A program made the translations under genes and the position numbers. The notes below the pieces were generated by a model. It was not told where the DNA came from. It ran no database searches and was given only the letters and a program-made list of their open reading frames with translations. This document shows, in pieces, positions 1 through 11,016 of a stretch of DNA of 64,000 bases (the first letter of the stretch is position 1; each line of letters begins with the position of its first letter). Source of the stretch: an uncultured Clostridia bacterium (GTDB lineage: Bacteria > Bacillota > Clostridia > Christensenellales > Aristaeellaceae); contig CAKTXR010000007.1 in the NCBI GenBank assembly GCA_934631025.1, forward strand, positions 24,847-88,846, written 5' to 3'.

Positions 1-463
1 CGCAGCGCCCCAGATCGAGCAGCTCGAAATCGCGGATGATCAGATTGCGGACGTAGAAGAACGCCAGATGCGCGCGCAGGCCGGTGATCATGTCGCTCGC
101 GGTCTGGTTCTCGTAGGACGGCTCCATGCCGTTCGCGATCAGATGAAGGCCGGTGATCGAGATGTTCTGATTATACTTGCGCTCGTACGCGCCCCTGTTG
201 ACGAACACATAGCCCTGACGCTGCGTGTTGTCTGCGGCAAGCGCGCGGCGCACATACACGCCCGCGCCGAAGCGCAGCGCCACGTCGTCGCCCAGAGAAA
301 TGGTCTCGCTCAGGTCGTACACGCCGGGCACGTCGACCACAATGTCGCCGCCGCGGTTGACGATGGCCTGCAATGCGGCGCTGTTCTCGTCGGCGGAGTT
401 TTCAGGCAGGAAGCCGAAATCGGCGGCGTTCACCGAATGCGGCGCAAAGGAAAGATCGAGCAT
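1..463 (-). CDS. right-handed beta-helix (pectate-lyase/GH28-like) protein, N-terminal fragment
   Basis: The reading frame starts at an ATG at 463 behind a GGAGG placed 8 bases upstream and runs open to the left edge, so only the first ~154 residues are present. The segment opens with a 'VNAADFGF' stretch, then 'ENSAALQAIVNRGG' and 'GVYDLSETISLGD', the standard entry of pectate-lyase-type parallel beta-helix proteins in which an acidic loop and 'AxQxAI' helix precede the first coil. Later pieces such as 'NISITGLHLIANG' and 'NLIIRDFELLDLG' are typical beta-helix rungs. No signal peptide is visible, so an intracellular or uncertain location is likely. It lies 18 bases after the carboxypeptidase-like gene and is probably its operon partner. 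Substrate cannot be told from the fragment. Family call is confident, function is not. Confidence 0.7.
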   Translation of the reverse strand, partial: MLDLSFAPHSVNAADFGFLPENSADENSAALQAIVNRGGDIVVDVPGVYDLSETISLGDDVALRFGAGVYVRRALAADNTQRQGYVFVNRGAYERKYNQNISITGLHLIANGMEPSYENQTASDMITGLRAHLAFFYVRNLIIRDFELLDLGRC

Positions 464-481
464 GGCAATGTCCTCCGTCAG

Positions 482-1636
482 TCAGTATTTGTAGTGCAGC
501 AGGAAATCGGCGTACTGCCGTCCCATCGTTTCGAGCCGCTCCTGCGTGAGCGGAACATAGGCGTTCTTTGCGCGGTTCCATATCTCGTAGCGGCTGAACT
601 CCATCGTCGTGCACAGCGCGCGGTAGTTTTCCGCTCCGTAGTCGAAGAATGTCTCTATGCCGTTGGGGTTTTTGGAGTGCCACCAGAATGTCTCGGGCTT
701 TTCATAGTCGCAGGCCGCGAGCATGGCGCGCTGGAACGCCCGCCGCCGTGCGAGATACTGAGGATCGGCCGCGCCGTCGTTGTATTCCACCAGATTGCCG
801 CCCGATGTGGACGGGTCGCACCAGCCGTTGTGCATATCGGTCATGACCAGCATCTCGCAGCCGTCCGCGACCAGCTTGCGAATAAACGCGTCGACCTGTC
901 GGTTTTCCGGATTGGTGAGCGTGCCCCAGTCGCGGTTTATGTCCTTCTTCTGTTCAGGCTTATCCATATCGCCGTACAGCCCGTCCACGACGAACGACGG
1001 AATGATGAAGAAGGAATAATCGCGGATCTCGTTGATGTACTCGCGCAGATAGCGCATCGCGCCCACCAGCGCGTGGCAGCCGGACACCTCGATGGTGTGG
1101 ACGTTGGCCTGAAGCCATATCACGCGCTTTCCCTGTCCGAAGCGGAAGGCGGGTATGTCGAAGCCCGCGCGCGTTTCGGCAATATGCACGCGCCAGGGCG
1201 CGTATTCGCGGCACACCTCTTCCAGTTCGGCGAGGGAGAAGGGCAGATTGACCGATACCGACAGATGCCCGCTCTCGGGCAGCGTCACGGTGAAGTCAAA
1301 GTCGAAGCCGGTCTTGTTTACGTCCGTGAGCGGCTCCCAGTTCAGCTCGTCCTCGCTCGTGAACATGGCGCGCTCAGCCACCAGTCCGAACGACTGCACA
1401 TACCAGTAAGTATGCGTTTTCGGCGATTTCTCCGGATCGTAGGGCGGCCAGTGCATGAGGACGCGCACATTTTCTCCGCTCTTTCCGATCAGGCGGCAGC
1501 GCCAATTGTAGTGCATGTTGATCGCGCCGCTCTCGATTTCGTATTTTTTGAGCGCGGGCGTGCATTCGATGCGGTCGGCGTAATAGCGGATGTTGTCGCA
1601 GTCCCCGCCGGGGAACAGGCCGGTCATCAGCGCCAT
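482..1636 (-). CDS. M14-type zinc carboxypeptidase-like protein
   Basis: The protein has 384 residues if it starts at the ATG at 1636, which has GGAGGATATTTCCC in front; an upstream in-frame TTG-type extension lacks a ribosome site and would overlap the promoter. Residues ~40-150 form a beta-sandwich-like N-terminal domain and ~165-384 the peptidase domain. Visible catalytic features are H180-x-x-E183 ('VHTIEV'), N234-R235 in 'DINRDW', H269 in 'MTDMHNGW' and the general base E346 in 'TTMEFS', matching the M14 zinc ligands, substrate-clamping Arg and catalytic Glu. The two-domain arrangement resembles the cytosolic carboxypeptidase branch of M14. No signal peptide is seen. The natural substrate is unknown; the beta-helix neighbour suggests a shared degradative role, which is only inference. 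Confidence 0.8.
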   Translation of the reverse strand: MALMTGLFPGGDCDNIRYYADRIECTPALKKYEIESGAINMHYNWRCRLIGKSGENVRVLMHWPPYDPEKSPKTHTYWYVQSFGLVAERAMFTSEDELNWEPLTDVNKTGFDFDFTVTLPESGHLSVSVNLPFSLAELEEVCREYAPWRVHIAETRAGFDIPAFRFGQGKRVIWLQANVHTIEVSGCHALVGAMRYLREYINEIRDYSFFIIPSFVVDGLYGDMDKPEQKKDINRDWGTLTNPENRQVDAFIRKLVADGCEMLVMTDMHNGWCDPSTSGGNLVEYNDGAADPQYLARRRAFQRAMLAACDYEKPETFWWHSKNPNGIETFFDYGAENYRALCTTMEFSRYEIWNRAKNAYVPLTQERLETMGRQYADFLLHYKY

Positions 1637-1673
1637 GGGAAATATCCTCCGATTATTTTTATTGACGGAAATC

Positions 1674-1702
1674 ATTGTAGCACAGTTTATCGGCCGGCGC
1701 AA
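1674..1702 (-). promoter_or_regulatory. sigma-A promoter for the carboxypeptidase/beta-helix pair
   Basis: On the minus strand a TTGCGC -35 box (1697-1702) and TACAAT -10 box (1674-1679) are separated by exactly 17 bases. Predicted start lies ~30 bases before the ATG at 1636. Confidence 0.6.
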
Positions 1703-1742
1703 CAGAAAATCCGGCCGGCGCGCGGCCAGCCGGAAACATATT

Positions 1743-3491
1743 TTACTCCTGCATCAGGAACTGGAGATGATCGCTCTCGCCCGAGCGGAACTGGAGGGAG
1801 TACAGGTCGTGATACACGCCGCCCTTCTTCATCAGCTCCTCGTGCGTGCCCATCTCGGTGATCTGGCCGTTTGCGATGACGCAGATTTCGTCGGCGTTCT
1901 TGATCGTGGACAGGCGATGCGCCACCACCAGCGTCGTGCGGCCCTTGCACAGCTCGTCCAGCGCCTGCTGGATGAGTATCTCGGTGGTGTTGTCCAGCGC
2001 GCTGGTGGCCTCGTCGAGGATCAGGATCGCGGGGTTTTTGAGGAACACGCGCGCTATGGACAGGCGCTGCTTCTGCCCGCCGGAGAGCTTCACGCCGCGC
2101 TCGCCGATCTGGGTGTCGTAGCCGTCGGGCAGCGTCATGACGTAGTCGTGGATGTTGGCGCGTTTGGCCGCCTCGATCACCTCGTCGTCGGTCGCGTCCA
2201 GACGGCCGTAGAGGATGTTCTCCCTGATGCTGCCGTTGAACAGGAACACGTCCTGCTGCACGATGCCTATGCTGCGGCGCAGCGATTTGAACGTCACGTC
2301 GTTTATGTCCGTGCCGTCGATGAGAATCCGCCCGCCCGTCGCCTTGTAGAAGGCGGGGATGAGGTGGCAGATGGTGGTCTTGCCGCCGCCCGAGGGGCCG
2401 ACCAGCGCCAGCGTCTCGCCCTTTTTGACGTTCAGCGAAACGTCTTTGAGGACTTCCTTGGAGCTGTCATAGGAGAAGGAGACGTGATCGAGCGTGATTT
2501 CGCCCTGCACGTTTTGAAGGTCGCGCGCGTTCGGGCTTTCCTTTTCGGGCTGCTCGTCCATGATCTCGAGGAAGCGCTCGAAGCCGGTCACGCCGTTTTG
2601 ATACTGCTCCATGAAGTTGATCAGCGTGGTCACCGGCCCGATGAACTGATTGACCGACACGATGAACGCCGAGTAATCGCCGAAGTTGATCTTGCCCGCG
2701 TACATGAACAGGCCGCCCGCCAGCATGACCACGACGTTGAACACGTCGGTGATGAAAGACGTGGAGGAGAAGAACTGCGCCATCGCCCTGTAGGCCTTCT
2801 TGCGCGCCTCGACGAACTGGGCGTTGCCCTTCTCGAACTTTTCGGCCTCCTTGTCGGCGTTGGTGAAGGCCTTCGTCACGCGTATGCCGGAAATGCTGCT
2901 CTCAAGCGCCGCATTGATCACGGCGATGCTCTTGCGGCTCTCGGCGAAGGCGTCGCGCATGCGCTTGCGGCAGAACAGCGAGACCACAGCCATGATCGGC
3001 ACGCAGGCGAATATGATCAGCGTCAGAGGCACGGAAATCGTGCAGAGATAGACGAACGAGCCAATGATCATGATGCCGCTGATCAGCAGGTTCTCCGGGC
3101 CGTGGTGCGCCAGCTCGCTCACGTCCATCAGGTCGTTTGTCATGCGGGACATGATCTTGCCGGTCTCGTGCTCGTCATAGAAGGAATAGGGCAACGTCTC
3201 GAGCTTGTTGAACATATCCGAGCGCATCTGCGCCTGCATCCCCACGCCCACCATGTGGCCGTAATACTGCACGAAATAGCGCAGCAGCATCCTGACGGCG
3301 TAGAGCGCCAGCAGCGTCAGGCCGTATATCACCACCATGCGCATGTTGTGGTTGGGTATGAGGTCGTTGAGCATCGTGCGCGAGAATATCGGATAGATCA
3401 TGCCGATCACCGAGATCAGCAGCGAGGCGAGCATGTCCAGTATGAACATCGTTCTGTGCGGCCGGTAGTAGGCGATAAAGCGCTTCAGCAT
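1743..3491 (-). CDS. type I ABC exporter, fused membrane and ATPase domains
   Basis: The product has 582 residues from the ATG at 3491, preceded by AAAGGAGG. Residues 1-310 are a six-helix exporter membrane domain; 330-582 are the nucleotide-binding domain with Walker A GPSGGGKTT (365-373), signature LSGGQKQR (469-476), Walker B ILILDEATSALD (489-500) and the H-loop histidine at 525. This is the MsbA/LmrA/BmrA-type half-transporter layout, which works as a dimer to export lipids, drugs or peptides. Its start overlaps the end of the upstream ArsR-family gene by 7 bases, so the two are translationally coupled and the regulator probably controls it. No partner half-transporter is adjacent, so a homodimer is likely. 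Substrate is not predictable; the ArsR partner could hint at metal or another small ligand. Confidence 0.92.
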   Translation of the reverse strand: MLKRFIAYYRPHRTMFILDMLASLLISVIGMIYPIFSRTMLNDLIPNHNMRMVVIYGLTLLALYAVRMLLRYFVQYYGHMVGVGMQAQMRSDMFNKLETLPYSFYDEHETGKIMSRMTNDLMDVSELAHHGPENLLISGIMIIGSFVYLCTISVPLTLIIFACVPIMAVVSLFCRKRMRDAFAESRKSIAVINAALESSISGIRVTKAFTNADKEAEKFEKGNAQFVEARKKAYRAMAQFFSSTSFITDVFNVVVMLAGGLFMYAGKINFGDYSAFIVSVNQFIGPVTTLINFMEQYQNGVTGFERFLEIMDEQPEKESPNARDLQNVQGEITLDHVSFSYDSSKEVLKDVSLNVKKGETLALVGPSGGGKTTICHLIPAFYKATGGRILIDGTDINDVTFKSLRRSIGIVQQDVFLFNGSIRENILYGRLDATDDEVIEAAKRANIHDYVMTLPDGYDTQIGERGVKLSGGQKQRLSIARVFLKNPAILILDEATSALDNTTEILIQQALDELCKGRTTLVVAHRLSTIKNADEICVIANGQITEMGTHEELMKKGGVYHDLYSLQFRSGESDHLQFLMQE

Positions 3492-3835
3492 GGGAAAGCC
3501 CCTCCTTTGTTTGCGATGTGTGTCCTGCAGCCGACCTCCTCGCGGACGGCGCAGTCCTGCCGGCGGTCGACGCACTGCGTGGCGATGAGCGCGTCCAGCT
3601 GGCCGCGCAGCGCCGAGAGCGTCTCGCGGCGGAGGCGATAGTGGGTGTAATAGCCGAATTTTACGCCCTCCACCAGCTCTGCGTCTCTGAGTACCTTCAG
3701 GTGCTGAGACACCGCCGATTCGCTCATGTCGAGCAGCCGGGACAGCGCCCGCACGCAGTAGGAACGTCCGGCCAGCAGATCGACGATTCTGGCGCGCGTC
3801 GGGTCGGCGAGCGCCTTCAAAAGACAGACGTCCAT
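3485..3835 (-). CDS. ArsR/SmtB-family transcriptional regulator
   Basis: This 116-residue winged-helix protein starts at the ATG at 3835 behind GAAAGGAGGGGG. The pattern 'LADPTRARIVDLL' followed by 'MSESAVSQHLKVLRDAELV' and 'YTHYRLR' is the classic ArsR helix-turn-helix and wing. Cysteines occur near the N-terminus, in the 'SYCVRAL' helix and as several at the C-terminal tail, so metal or thiol sensing is possible, but the canonical ELCVCDL motif of metal sensors is absent. It is the first gene of a two-gene unit with the ABC exporter and overlaps its start. The promoter carries two TTTACTAA repeats that would suit autoregulation. Ligand unknown. Confidence 0.88.
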   Translation of the reverse strand: MDVCLLKALADPTRARIVDLLAGRSYCVRALSRLLDMSESAVSQHLKVLRDAELVEGVKFGYYTHYRLRRETLSALRGQLDALIATQCVDRRQDCAVREEVGCRTHIANKGGAFPC

Positions 3836-3862
3836 ACGTCCCCCTCCTTTCAAAGCAAGCCC

Positions 3863-3911
3863 ATTATACATCCTCAATCCAGTTTAGTAAATACTGAATT
3901 GAATTAGTAAA
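3863..3911 (-). promoter_or_regulatory. arsR promoter with two direct-repeat operator candidates
   Basis: Minus strand: TATAAT (3863-3868) and a weak -35 TTTACT (3886-3891), 17 bases apart. The 8-mer TTAGTAAA (plus strand) occurs at 3884-3891 and 3904-3911, 20 bases apart, so on the same face of the helix and overlapping the -35 box. This is a good operator candidate for the ArsR protein. Confidence 0.55.
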
Positions 3912-3930
3912 CGTTAAAATAACATAGCCG

Positions 3931-3960
3931 TTGACAGCGCCGCCCGGGCAATGCTAAAAT
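3931..3960 (+). promoter_or_regulatory. sigma-A promoter for the FAD oxidoreductase pair
   Basis: Consensus TTGACA at 3931-3936 and TAAAAT at 3955-3960 with an 18-base spacer and a TG just upstream of the -10. It fires away from the arsR promoter, ~50 bases before the first gene. Confidence 0.65.
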
Positions 3961-4009
3961 AAACGGGATTTCCTTACGATTCAACCGATAATATAGGGCG
4001 GTGAATAAA

Positions 4010-4783
4010 ATGGACTATAAAACGATCTTCCTCGGCGCGACGGCCATGGCCTGCGGCGCGCTGGAGATGGATAAGGGCGCGCTGGCGATCGGGCGCGGCA
4101 TACTGCTGGCGCAGGAGTTCTGCCAGGGCTATGTCTCGCCGCGCCTGAGCGCGCCCCGGACGGAACTCGGGCGCGATTTGCAGGACGAATTGACCCGCCG
4201 CGGTCTGCTGGAAAACGGCCGCGCGCATCTGCCGCCCATTGCGGACGTGCTGGCGCGCCGCCTGCTGGAGAAAGGCGCGCATCTCTATCTGGAGGCGGAG
4301 ACGCTCGACGTGCGCCCCGTAAGCGGCGGCTTCGAGGTGGACGTTATGGCCGTCGACGGCCTGCGCACCGTGACGGCGGAGCGCGTGATCGACACGACGA
4401 GCGAGGGCCTGTGGCGCTGCGCCCGTCAGCTGTCCAATTATAAAAAGGAAGTGCGCGTGCCGCTGCTCAGGACGACGGGTTTCCTGCCCGTCCTTCCTGC
4501 GGGCGTTCACATCGAATACGGCCTTCTGCCGGACGAGGCGATACTGTGCGTGCCGGTCGACAGGAATGCCGACTGGCAGGCAATGCGCTTTGCCCTGCGC
4601 GATGCGTGGCGCGCGCTGTCTGCTGCTGACGTCGGCTGGGAACTGGCCGCCGAGCCGGTCGAGCCTGCGATTCTCTATGATGCGCCGGTGTGCGCGGTCC
4701 TCTCGCGCGGCTGGACGTTTCGGCCGTCGGTCTCGCATGGCGATCTCATGAGCGCCTTTGAGGAGGGAAGCCTATGCGTCTGA
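4010..4783 (+). CDS. degenerate FAD-oxidoreductase-like protein, partner of the next gene
   Basis: This 257-residue protein is taken from the ATG at 4010, spaced correctly from AGGGCGG; a GTG at 4001 would lie inside the ribosome site. It resembles a shortened FAD-dependent oxidoreductase: 'IFLGATAMACGAL' sits where the GxGxxG dinucleotide loop should be, and 'RVIDTTSEG' resembles the 'DATGD' strand of the FAD_oxidored fold, but the glycine pattern is broken and an acidic ribose-binding residue is not obvious. It may therefore not bind FAD on its own. The next gene, a full-length FAD oxidoreductase, overlaps it by 10 bases, so the two chains probably form a heteromer. No signal peptide. Family relationship is a reading from sequence pattern only. 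Confidence 0.55.
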   Translation: MDYKTIFLGATAMACGALEMDKGALAIGRGILLAQEFCQGYVSPRLSAPRTELGRDLQDELTRRGLLENGRAHLPPIADVLARRLLEKGAHLYLEAETLDVRPVSGGFEVDVMAVDGLRTVTAERVIDTTSEGLWRCARQLSNYKKEVRVPLLRTTGFLPVLPAGVHIEYGLLPDEAILCVPVDRNADWQAMRFALRDAWRALSAADVGWELAAEPVEPAILYDAPVCAVLSRGWTFRPSVSHGDLMSAFEEGSLCV

Positions 4784-6636
4784 TGACATTAAAGCACAAT
4801 CAAAGCGCCGTTTTTGATGCTGTTCCCGCCTTCAGCGCCGGGTGCGATCTGCTCGTGGCGGGGCTGGGCACGGCGGGCGCCGAGCTGGCGATCCTCGCCG
4901 CGCGGCAGGGTCTGCGCGTTATCGCCGTCGAAAAGGGCAATGCGCCGTGCGGACAGGGCGGTATCGGCGGCGTGTGGGACTATTATTTCGGCACGTCCGG
5001 CGGCGCGTGGGAGGAGCGCGACCGCATCGAGGACGCGCGCATGAAAGAGGGCTATGCCCATCGCGGCGTTGTGCGCACGCTGGTCAGCGATGAAGCGCTG
5101 TCTGATTCGGGCGTGGACGCGCGCTATGAGACGGCCGTGCTGGGCGTGTGGCTGAGCGGAAAGCGCGCCGAGGGACTGCGCGTTGCCTGCCATGGCCGCG
5201 TATACGACATAAAGGCGCGCATCACCGCCGACTGCACCGGCAGCGCGCTGCTCGTCCGCATGGCCGGCGGCGCATTCACGGCGGGGCGCGCGTGGGACGG
5301 CGCGCAGATGGCGTTCTCGAAGGTCGTCATTCACGCCGAACCGAACACGCCCGTCCAGAGCCGCTACAGCTTCTGCGGCCGCATGAGCGGCTTCCCGGAC
5401 GAAGAAGCGTTCACCCGCATGGCGCTGACCGCCGCGACGCTGCCGCCCTGCCTGTGGGAGGAGCGCGGCGGCCGCGTGTTCATGGAATCGCCGATGCTCG
5501 CCCAGCGCGAGGAGGGCAACATCGTCGCCGAGGAGGAAGCGACGTTCGAGGACGCGCTCCGGGGCAGGCGCACCGATAAGCCGATCTTCTACACCTTTAC
5601 GACGCAGGATCTCTCGAATGTCGACCGCGATTACGCCTTCGAGGACGACGCGCTGCAAAACTGGATGGCCATCTGCACGCTTGATCGCTACGGCTACAGC
5701 GTGGCCGTTCCATTCGGCGCGATGATTCCGAAGGGCTATGACGCGCTGCTGGCCGTTGGCAAGCATTTCGGCGTGGATCACGATCTGGCCGGTGGTCTGC
5801 GCATGAAGCGCGATCTCAAAAAGCTGGCCGAGGCCGCCGCGTATGCCTGCGCGCTGGCCGTTAAGCACAATATTTCCGTGCGCGATGTGGACTATGACGA
5901 GCTGGCCGATATGCTGCGCGAAACCGGCTGTCTGGATGCGCGCGTCGATCAGGGCATCGGCGATCTGCGCATTGACCCGGAGCTTCCGAACGCGCACGTC
6001 GATCTGCCCGACACCGTTTCGGCCTTCCGCGCGGCGCTCTCGCAGCCCATGCCGTTTTACGGCTGGAGCATGCCCGGCACCGTCGCAAAGCGCGAGGAAA
6101 ACAGCCCCGCGCTGGCGCTCATGGCGGCGTGGCTTACGCCGAATGCCGAAATCGCCGACGCGCTGGCCGCGTGGATCGCCGCGGACGAACCCTACGCCGA
6201 CAACTACGCCCTCGCGCTGGCGCTGATGGGGGACGAGCGCGCCTGCCCGCGCCTGCGGCAAATGATCGAAAAGCCCTCGCAGATTGCCAAGATCGTGCCG
6301 CTGCCCGTGCGCGCGGCCTGTCTGCTGGGACGCGTCGGCGCGGCGGAGGATGCGGAAGCGCTCCTTAATCTCGTCGAGGACGACGCGAAAGATTGTGCCG
6401 CCGCCATGCCCGCCTGCGAGAAGTATCCGACGGAAAGCGCGCGCGCCTATGCGATGCTCTCCATGTCGATCATGAGCCTGTCGCGCATCGCCGCGCGCCA
6501 TCCCGCGCTGTACGAGGGCATTGCCCGGCGTCTGCAAATCTGGGCGCGGAAGCCGCTGACCTGCATGGCGGGCTATCGGCCGCACGACTGCGCGCCCATT
6601 CTGCGCGACGCGGTGCGCCGCCTGTTCCCGTCGTAA
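4774..6636 (+). CDS. FAD-dependent oxidoreductase with C-terminal helical repeat region
   Basis: A 620-residue protein starting at 4774 behind GAGGAGG. Residues ~25-70 carry 'LLVAGLGTAGAELAILAA', the dinucleotide-binding GxGxxG loop, followed by 'IAVEKG' and the glycine-rich 'GQGGIGGVWDYYFG' typical of FAD_oxidored (PF12831-like) enzymes. 'ALLAVGKHFGVDHDLAGGLRMKRDL' (split here at residues ~325-350) is the conserved C-terminal FAD loop. From ~430 to 620 the chain changes to alpha-helical pairs that look like HEAT-type repeats, an unusual extension for this family. It overlaps the degenerate partner gene by 10 bases and ends the unit at a strong terminator. Substrate is unknown; members of the family oxidise varied small molecules. 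Confidence 0.75.
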   Translation: MRLMTLKHNQSAVFDAVPAFSAGCDLLVAGLGTAGAELAILAARQGLRVIAVEKGNAPCGQGGIGGVWDYYFGTSGGAWEERDRIEDARMKEGYAHRGVVRTLVSDEALSDSGVDARYETAVLGVWLSGKRAEGLRVACHGRVYDIKARITADCTGSALLVRMAGGAFTAGRAWDGAQMAFSKVVIHAEPNTPVQSRYSFCGRMSGFPDEEAFTRMALTAATLPPCLWEERGGRVFMESPMLAQREEGNIVAEEEATFEDALRGRRTDKPIFYTFTTQDLSNVDRDYAFEDDALQNWMAICTLDRYGYSVAVPFGAMIPKGYDALLAVGKHFGVDHDLAGGLRMKRDLKKLAEAAAYACALAVKHNISVRDVDYDELADMLRETGCLDARVDQGIGDLRIDPELPNAHVDLPDTVSAFRAALSQPMPFYGWSMPGTVAKREENSPALALMAAWLTPNAEIADALAAWIAADEPYADNYALALALMGDERACPRLRQMIEKPSQIAKIVPLPVRAACLLGRVGAAEDAEALLNLVEDDAKDCAAAMPACEKYPTESARAYAMLSMSIMSLSRIAARHPALYEGIARRLQIWARKPLTCMAGYRPHDCAPILRDAVRRLFPS

Positions 6637-6650
6637 CGCCTATCCGAACG

Positions 6651-6686
6651 AAAACGCGGCCATGCGCGTCATCGGCCGCGTTTTTT
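6651..6686 (+). terminator. intrinsic terminator
   Basis: Stem 6651-6661 pairs with 6674-6684 (AACGCGGCC type) and runs into six T residues, 15 bases after the FAD oxidoreductase stop codon. Confidence 0.85.
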
Positions 6687-6831
6687 GTCGTCAAGGGGGC
6701 GTTAATTGTCGCATTCTGAGCGCTTGTTTACACAACTCGCATCTTTTTCTTCAAAATTGCGTGGTATAGTACATAATCATATCTTATATACGTTACTGTA
6801 TGGCGGCCTGTCCGCCGTTACGGAGGTATCC

Positions 6832-9755
6832 ATGAATTATCCTCTCTCTCTGGGCGTCGACATCGGCTCGACCACGGCCAAGCTGGTGCTGATGGACGGC
6901 GAAAAAATCATCTATCAGAAATACGAGCGCCATCTCTCTCAGGTGCGCCAGAAAACCTTCGACATGGTGCGCGAAATCGAGCCGCTTTTGCGCGGAAAAA
7001 GCTTCACGGCGGCCATTTCCGGCTCGGCGGGCATGGGTCTGGCCGAGGCGGCGGGCATTCCGTTCGTGCAGGAGGTCTACGCCACCGGCGAGACGGTGCG
7101 CGCGCTGGAGCCGGATGCGGGCACGGTCATCGAGCTGGGCGGCGAGGACGCGAAGGTCATCTTCTTCAAGGGCGGCGTGGACGAGCGCATGAACGGTTCC
7201 TGCGCGGGCGGCACCGGCGCGTTCATCGATCAGATGGCGACGCTGCTCGATATGCCCGTCTCCGAGATGGATCGGCTCAGTCTGGTCGCCGACCGCATCT
7301 ATCCCATCGCCTCGCGCTGCGGCGTGTTCGCCAAGACCGACATACAGCCGCTGCTCAATCAGGGCGCGCTCAAGTCGGACGTGGCGGCCAGCATCTATCA
7401 GGCCGTGGTCAATCAGACCATCGCCGGCCTGATCCAGGGGCGCACGATCGAAAAGAAGGTGCTCTTCCTCGGCGGCCCGCTGCATTACTGTCAGGGCCTG
7501 CGCCGCCGCTTTGTCGAAACGCTGAAGCTCACCGGCGACGAAGCCGTGTTTCCGGAATACGACCGCTTCGCCGTGGCTATCGGCGCGTCGCTCTACGCGC
7601 GCTCCACGACCGGCGCGTTCACTTATGAGTCGCTCTCCGGCGCGCTGGAAAAATCGCTGCACGCCGAGTCGCACGCCGGTACGCTGCCGCCGCTGTTCAA
7701 GTCCGACGCGGATTATCGGGCGTTTGCCGAGCGCCATGCCCGCGCCAGCGTGCCCGAGGGAGATATTGCGTCCTACACGGGCAAGGCCTATCTGGGCATA
7801 GACTGCGGCTCCACCACGACCAAGCTCGTGCTGCTGGACGAAAACCGCCGCATTCTCTACAGCTATTACGGCTCCAATCGCGCCAATCCCGTCGAGATTC
7901 TGCGCGAGCAGCTGAAGATCATCTATGAAAAGTGCGTAGGCCGCATCACCATCGCGGGCAGCGCCGTCACCGGCTACGGCGAGGAGCTGATCAAGAATGC
8001 GTTCGGCGTGGACGTCGGTCTGGTCGAGACAATCGCGCATTTCACTGCGGCGCGTTATTTCCGCCCCAATGTCGATTTCATCATCGACATCGGCGGTCAG
8101 GACATCAAGTGCTTCAAGATCCGCGCCGGCGCGATCGATTCCATTACGCTCAACGAGGCCTGCTCCTCGGGCTGCGGTTCGTTTATCGAGACGTTCGCGC
8201 GCTCCATGGGCTGCACGGTTTCGGATTTTGCGAAGCTCGGCCTTCAGTCGAAGGCGCCGGTCAATCTGGGCAGCCGCTGCACCGTGTTCATGAATTCCTC
8301 GGTCAAGCAGGCGCAGAAGGACGGCGCGACGGTGGAGGACATTTCCGCCGGACTGTCGGTCAGCGTGGTCAAGAACGCGCTGTACAAGGTCATACGCGCC
8401 AATTCGCCGAAAGAACTGGGCGAGAACATCGTCGTGCAGGGCGGCACGTTCCTCAACGACGCGGTACTGCGCGCCTTCGAGATGGAGACCGGCTGCGAGG
8501 TCGTGCGTCCCGCCATCGCGGGGCTGATGGGCGCATACGGCGCGGCGCTCTCCGCCATGAAGCTCAGCGCCAGCCAGATCATATCGCCCGAGGCGCTGAA
8601 GGCGTTCTCGCACACGGCGCGGCAGGCCATCTGCAACGGCTGCACCAACCACTGCCATCTGACCGTGAACAGCTTCGCGGGCGGGCGGCGCTTCATCTCC
8701 GGCAATCAGTGCGAAAAGGGCGCAGGGCTGGGGCTGAACGCCGAATCCACGCCCAATCTGTATGAATTCAAGCGCAAGGCGCTCTATTCGCTGCCCGAGG
8801 GAAGCGGCCCGCGCGGCACGATCGGCCTGCCCATGGCGCTGGGCATGCTGGAGCTTGCGCCGCTGTGGCACGGGATTCTTTCCAATCTGGGCTTCAAGGT
8901 GGTCTTGTCCGGCCCCTCCAGCCGCCGTATCTACGAGATGGGTCAGTTCTCGATCCCCTCGGACACGGCGTGCTATCCCGCCAAGATCATGCACGGCCAT
9001 ATCGAAAAGCTGATCGCCGAAAAGGTGGACGCGATATTCTATCCCTGCCTCAGCTACAATCTCGAGGAGGGCGGCGACAACCACTATAACTGCCCGGTCG
9101 TGGCCTATTATTCCGAACTGCTCAAGGGCAATATGGACAGCCTGAAGGGCGTGCGCTTCCTCTATCCGTTCCTCAACATCAATTCGGAGCGGGAGCTTTC
9201 AAAGGAAATCCACGCCGCGCTGTCGCCCCTCTGGCCGGATATTACCCGGGGCGAGGCGCGCCGCGCCGTCAAGGCCGGTATGCAGGCGTTCCACGACTAT
9301 CAATCCGCCGTGCGCAGCGAGGGCGAAAAGGCGCTGGCCTATGCCCGCGAGCATGGAAAGCGCGTCATGATCCTGGCCGGCCGCCCCTATCACATCGATC
9401 CGGAAATCAGCCACGGCATAGACAAGCTGGCCGCGTCGCTGGGCTTCGTCGTCGTGAGCGAGGACTCGATCTTCCAGCTGGCGGAGCTGCCGCGCGTGCG
9501 GGTGCTCAATCAGTGGACGTATCATTCGCGGCTCTACCGCGCGGCGCAGTACGCCTCGGAGCATCAGGACACGCAGCTGGTGCAGCTGGTGTCGTTCGGC
9601 TGCGGCGTGGACGCGATCACGACCGACGAGGTGCGCTCCATACTGGAATCGCACGGCAAATACTACACGCAGATCAAGATCGACGAGATCACCAATCTGG
9701 GCGCGGTCAAGATCCGGCTGCGCAGCCTGATCGGCGCGCTGGAAGAGCGGGGTGA

Positions 9756-9759
<4 letters not shown>
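6832..9759 (+). CDS. acyl-CoA dehydratase activase, two ATPase domains plus DUF2229 N-part
   Basis: The protein has 975 residues from the ATG at 6832 behind GGAGG. Two BadF/BcrA-type ASKHA ATPase domains lie in tandem: residues 1-260 ('GVDIGSTTAKLVLMD', C124 in 'GSCAGGTGAF', C163 in 'SRCGVF') and 320-575 ('GIDCGSTTTKLVLLD', C444/C448 and C483 in 'SRCTVF'). In characterised activases the two Cys per domain hold a bridging [4Fe-4S] cluster used for ATP-driven one-electron injection into 2-hydroxyacyl-CoA dehydratases. From ~600 a four-Cys region (C601, C604, C608, C627) starts the DUF2229 part. Related proteins known to me are single chains of ~1400 residues; here the chain stops and the remainder follows as a separate gene overlapping by 4 bases. 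No dehydratase subunits are adjacent. Confidence 0.85.
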
Positions 9760-11006
<1,247 letters not shown>

Positions 11007-11016
11007 TCGCATACGA

